Shown here piece after piece: positions 61,403-64,000 of a DNA stretch of 64,000 bases. The DNA is from Fasciolopsis buskii (taxonomy: Eukaryota > Platyhelminthes > Trematoda > Plagiorchiida > Fasciolidae), in NCBI GenBank assembly GCA_008360955.1, contig LUCM01000315.1, positions 10,934 to 74,933 of the forward strand, written 5' to 3'. Numbering within the stretch: the stretch's first letter is position 1; the number at the start of each line of letters is the position of its first letter. The position numbers and the translations under genes were made by a program. The notes beneath the pieces were generated by a model. It saw nothing but the letters and a program-made list of their open reading frames with translations. It made no database searches and had not been told where the DNA came from.

Positions 61403-61921
61403 TTATAATGTATATGCAGTATAATCCTTCCTGATATTCCTCAGGCTGTGCAACAAAGATGGTTGTGTATCGGACCAACTCGATCTATTTCCGCGCACAG
61501 CTGGATGCCCTTTATCATACAATAATTCGGTTGATGAATATGACGTGAAAACACCAGGCTGACCTGGGCACATAAATGGAAGACTTGTGCACACTTCAGA
61601 TGTGACGGAATTAACTAAAAAAGCCAGACCAATGTGGGAACGTAATCGCGACGGAAAGATGCTTTTGGGGAACCAAGGTCCTAAAAAGGACAACGTGCTT
61701 CGAGTTGAGTGTAATTTTTGATAAATCGTTGTGTTGTCAATGATGAGAGACTGAAAATATCTTGGAGGAACACAAGCCGCGAATACTAACTTCCTTTGGT
61801 AAAATAATTGTGGGTCACTAAACAGGACAGTATTTTGTTTTATATTTAAGTAGATTGTACTGAATATTGTTTTGTATGACTTTTTTTCGCGATTCATTCC
61901 CCTGCACAACCGTTGGCCCAT
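61403..61921 (-). other. Longest open reading frame of the window, unassigned (172 codons)
   Basis: Reverse-strand open frame with ordinary protein-like composition (for example PPRYFQSLIIDN, TSLPFMCPGQPGVF). An internal TATTTTCAG|TCTCTC could act as acceptor and GCCCAG|GTCAGC as donor, which would make part of it an internal exon. No family was recognised and no neighbouring exon was found. It may be chance or a decayed element. Confidence 0.18.
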
Positions 61922-63587
61922 TTCGATGTGGGCATTTCATCCAGCATAATTGTACAGTTCACCCTAAGCAAACCCTAGTCAAACGTCTAACGGTATTAAC
62001 TTGATAACATCTGAAATGGAATGAATAATGGTTTGAAAGGCAAGAAGGGCACTTCGATAAGTCGCCAAACCATTGAATATTGATAAGAAATCTTTCATCC
62101 CTAGACGCACACACGTAGCTGGATAGGAAAAAAAGCGAAAATGCGTGCAAAAACAGACTTTAAAAATATGTCAGTTACTTATGGACAGCTTTCCTAAAGG
62201 GTAAGATTGAAAGTTAACTTTTAAAAGTTTCTCTTGAACGTGTTTAAATCACAAATCCAAACTATTTACCGGCTATTGACATCATAGCGTGAATCCCTTG
62301 TTTAGGGATAAAAAACCGAGTCACCGAGAGTCACAGTATTTTGTTTTTCTCCGGTTATCAAACAGGATGGCAACCGAGCAAGTTTAGTGTTATCCGAAAT
62401 CCGCTAATGGTATAAGCACTAAATGCTACGATTCTCGGCCTACTATGACTCAAGAAATCCGCCAGCGGGTTGAAATATTCGCATCGAAAATCGCATCGCC
62501 AACCAACTAAGATGAAACGGTGATTGGTTTTGATGTGAGGAGAAGAAGGGGTTAGGAGAAATAAACTAACCTGGTGTAAACATCATAAACTTAAAGACTG
62601 TAAATCAGATGTAATAATCAAAATGGTCATAAACTGACTGACAAAATATTTAAGCTCACTTTCTGATCTTAGGTTTCAAAAGAGAGGCCGTTGATGCCAG
62701 CTAATAGCTTTATTATCCAAGGATATCCTTCGGTTCGTCACACATTTGTCTGAAATGGATTCAACTAATAGGTTTTGATACGCGCAATCTTAGTTACTGA
62801 ATAAGTTTCGTCGATATAATGACCGAAGGTGGAAAGAATGTGAGAGCAATGGAACAGTACAAGGATAAAAAAATAGTCAATACCGCAAGAAAACTCTTCC
62901 GTGGAGGCGAATAGGCTTTCGAATATGCAGTAAGCCTAGTTGCTTGAAATACAATCGAAAGTTGTTTGAGCAGAACCCGCGAGAAGAATCACTTAGGTCC
63001 TACAATGCACCAAAACAAAAATGTGTTTAAAGACTTTGGCTAACGGTAACCTGTGTCTTAGCTTATGCACAATTTTGTTGTTCAAAGTGACATGATCATT
63101 ATGCTCCCGGGTTTCCAGCTGGACTGATGACTGAGGAATTCATTTCATAATCCGCTATAAAATTTACAGTATCTTCTGAGAATGGTGGTGACTGGGAACT
63201 CATTTAGCTGAAGAAGACATACTTCCCCAAATATGGTCTGCATAGGATTACTGTGACTTTTTATGGGCTGAAGGCACACAGGTTACTGAAGCCACTGGTG
63301 CTGGTCAGCGGCATGTCATTTATCCAGCCTGACCTCATTTTATTTAATGTTAGCCATTGATACGCTGTCTGATTCTTTATGAACTACCTCGGACGAAGTC
63401 GGACAGCGCAAAGATACACCTCCTTTACCCACTTCCTCCCCATTAGATAAGTGGTCTTTGAGACAATCACGTGACAACCGCTCAAATCGTCGATGTGTAT
63501 TCTTGATAGTACCACGCACGATAAGGAATTTCTACAAGAAGCCTACGGAGCGGGAGCATTCCAGATTGATATCCTTTCATCCGTTAA
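61922..63587. other. Unassigned AT-rich region
   Basis: No gene, RNA gene or repeat copy was recognised. Confidence 0.4.
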
Positions 63588-63740
63588 TTCCTTTATTAAT
63601 GAAATAACAAAGTCCATCATTTTTCAGGAAGAGGGCCGCGGCCAACAAAGAGCTGCCAAGTAGGGAAGTTGACCTGCGGTGGGTGAATTCGAACCTTCTG
63701 CAGTCCAAACGCCACGACTTTATCCTTTGGCCACCGCCGG
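63588..63740 (-). repeat. tRNA-derived SINE family B, copy B3
   Basis: On the reverse strand it reads CCGGCGGTGGCCAAAGGATA (box A), then AGGTTCGAATTC (box B, near-perfect), GGCAGCTCTTTGTTGGCCGCGG and the terminal ATTAATAAAGGAA. It aligns end to end with B1 and B2. A small hairpin CCCGCTTTGCGGG follows at 63741-63753. Confidence 0.8.
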
Positions 63741-63753
63741 CCCGCTTTGCGGG

Positions 63754-64000
63754 CAGCGACTATACCAAAATGTTCAAATACTGGAAGAGTTTGATTTTGT
63801 GACAGTGTGACTCTAAACCTATGACAATAGGGTGTAATATGACGAAACAGAACTGGAAATGAGCAGGTTCAACTGACAAATGAAACGTGAAATTCGCAGA
63901 TTTGGATTGCCTCACCAAAAACTAATTTATGATTAAAGTATCGGTTATATTATTTACAAAATCTTAAATGCATAAGCTACTGGTAAACTAGAGTGAGTAT
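63754..64000. other. Unassigned window end
   Basis: AT-rich; nothing recognised. Confidence 0.4.

Noticed and set aside
28265..64000. CRISPR arrays, bacterial promoters, operons and rRNA genes
   Set aside because: The window is clearly eukaryotic and no regularly spaced repeats or rRNA-like blocks were seen.

Overview
The window is eukaryotic, intron-rich and AT-rich (roughly 60% by eye). It has no operons, tRNA clusters or long bacterial-style ORFs. One gene is recognised with confidence: the 3' two thirds of an amyloid precursor protein (APP/APL-1) family gene, on the + strand from about 3.3 to 28.3 kb. Six exons have good GT/AG borders and matching phases. They encode the acidic/linker end, the whole helical E2 domain, a His/Pro/Thr-rich linker, one membrane span and a cytoplasmic tail ending in GYENPAYKF. 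The 5' exons (signal peptide and E1: growth-factor-like and copper-binding domains) are not in the window and must lie upstream. Long introns, tRNA-derived SINEs and a divergent APP suggest a flatworm, probably a trematode. That assignment is inference; no species is claimed.

Layout: 1-3315 is the end of an upstream intron, with a 1.4 kb dispersed repeat. Exons lie at 3316-3632, 4348-4506, 6157-6348, 12674-12911 (alternative donor after 12863), 18697-18902 and 27776-28264. The introns hold most of the recognisable repeats: a second copy of the 1.4 kb repeat (about 16480-18034), an inverted copy of the window's first 190 bases (18190-18365), two tRNA-derived SINE families crowded at 19.7-21.35 kb, a class II tRNA-like pseudogene (15256-15342) and a non-LTR retrotransposon endonuclease remnant (about 25088-25282). 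A CpG-rich, Arg-rich exon-like segment with phase 0/0 borders sits in intron 3 (8161-8328).

From 28265 to the end (about 36 kb) no gene could be identified. It contains the APP 3' UTR and flank, two more SINE copies (35364-35520, 63588-63740), simple repeats, palindromes and a scatter of open segments. Some of these have credible splice borders (42950-43170, 46532-46718, about 58787-58947), and two are unusually long minus-strand ORFs (39140-39637, 61403-61921). They are listed at low confidence because no family was recognised.

The most distinctive biology is in the APP-like protein. Its cytoplasmic tail is about twice the usual length because a Gly/Ser-rich insert separates the membrane-proximal VVEVD motif from the YENPxY motif. 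There is no Abeta-like segment, and two in-phase donors on the E2-C-terminal exon could give two stalk lengths.
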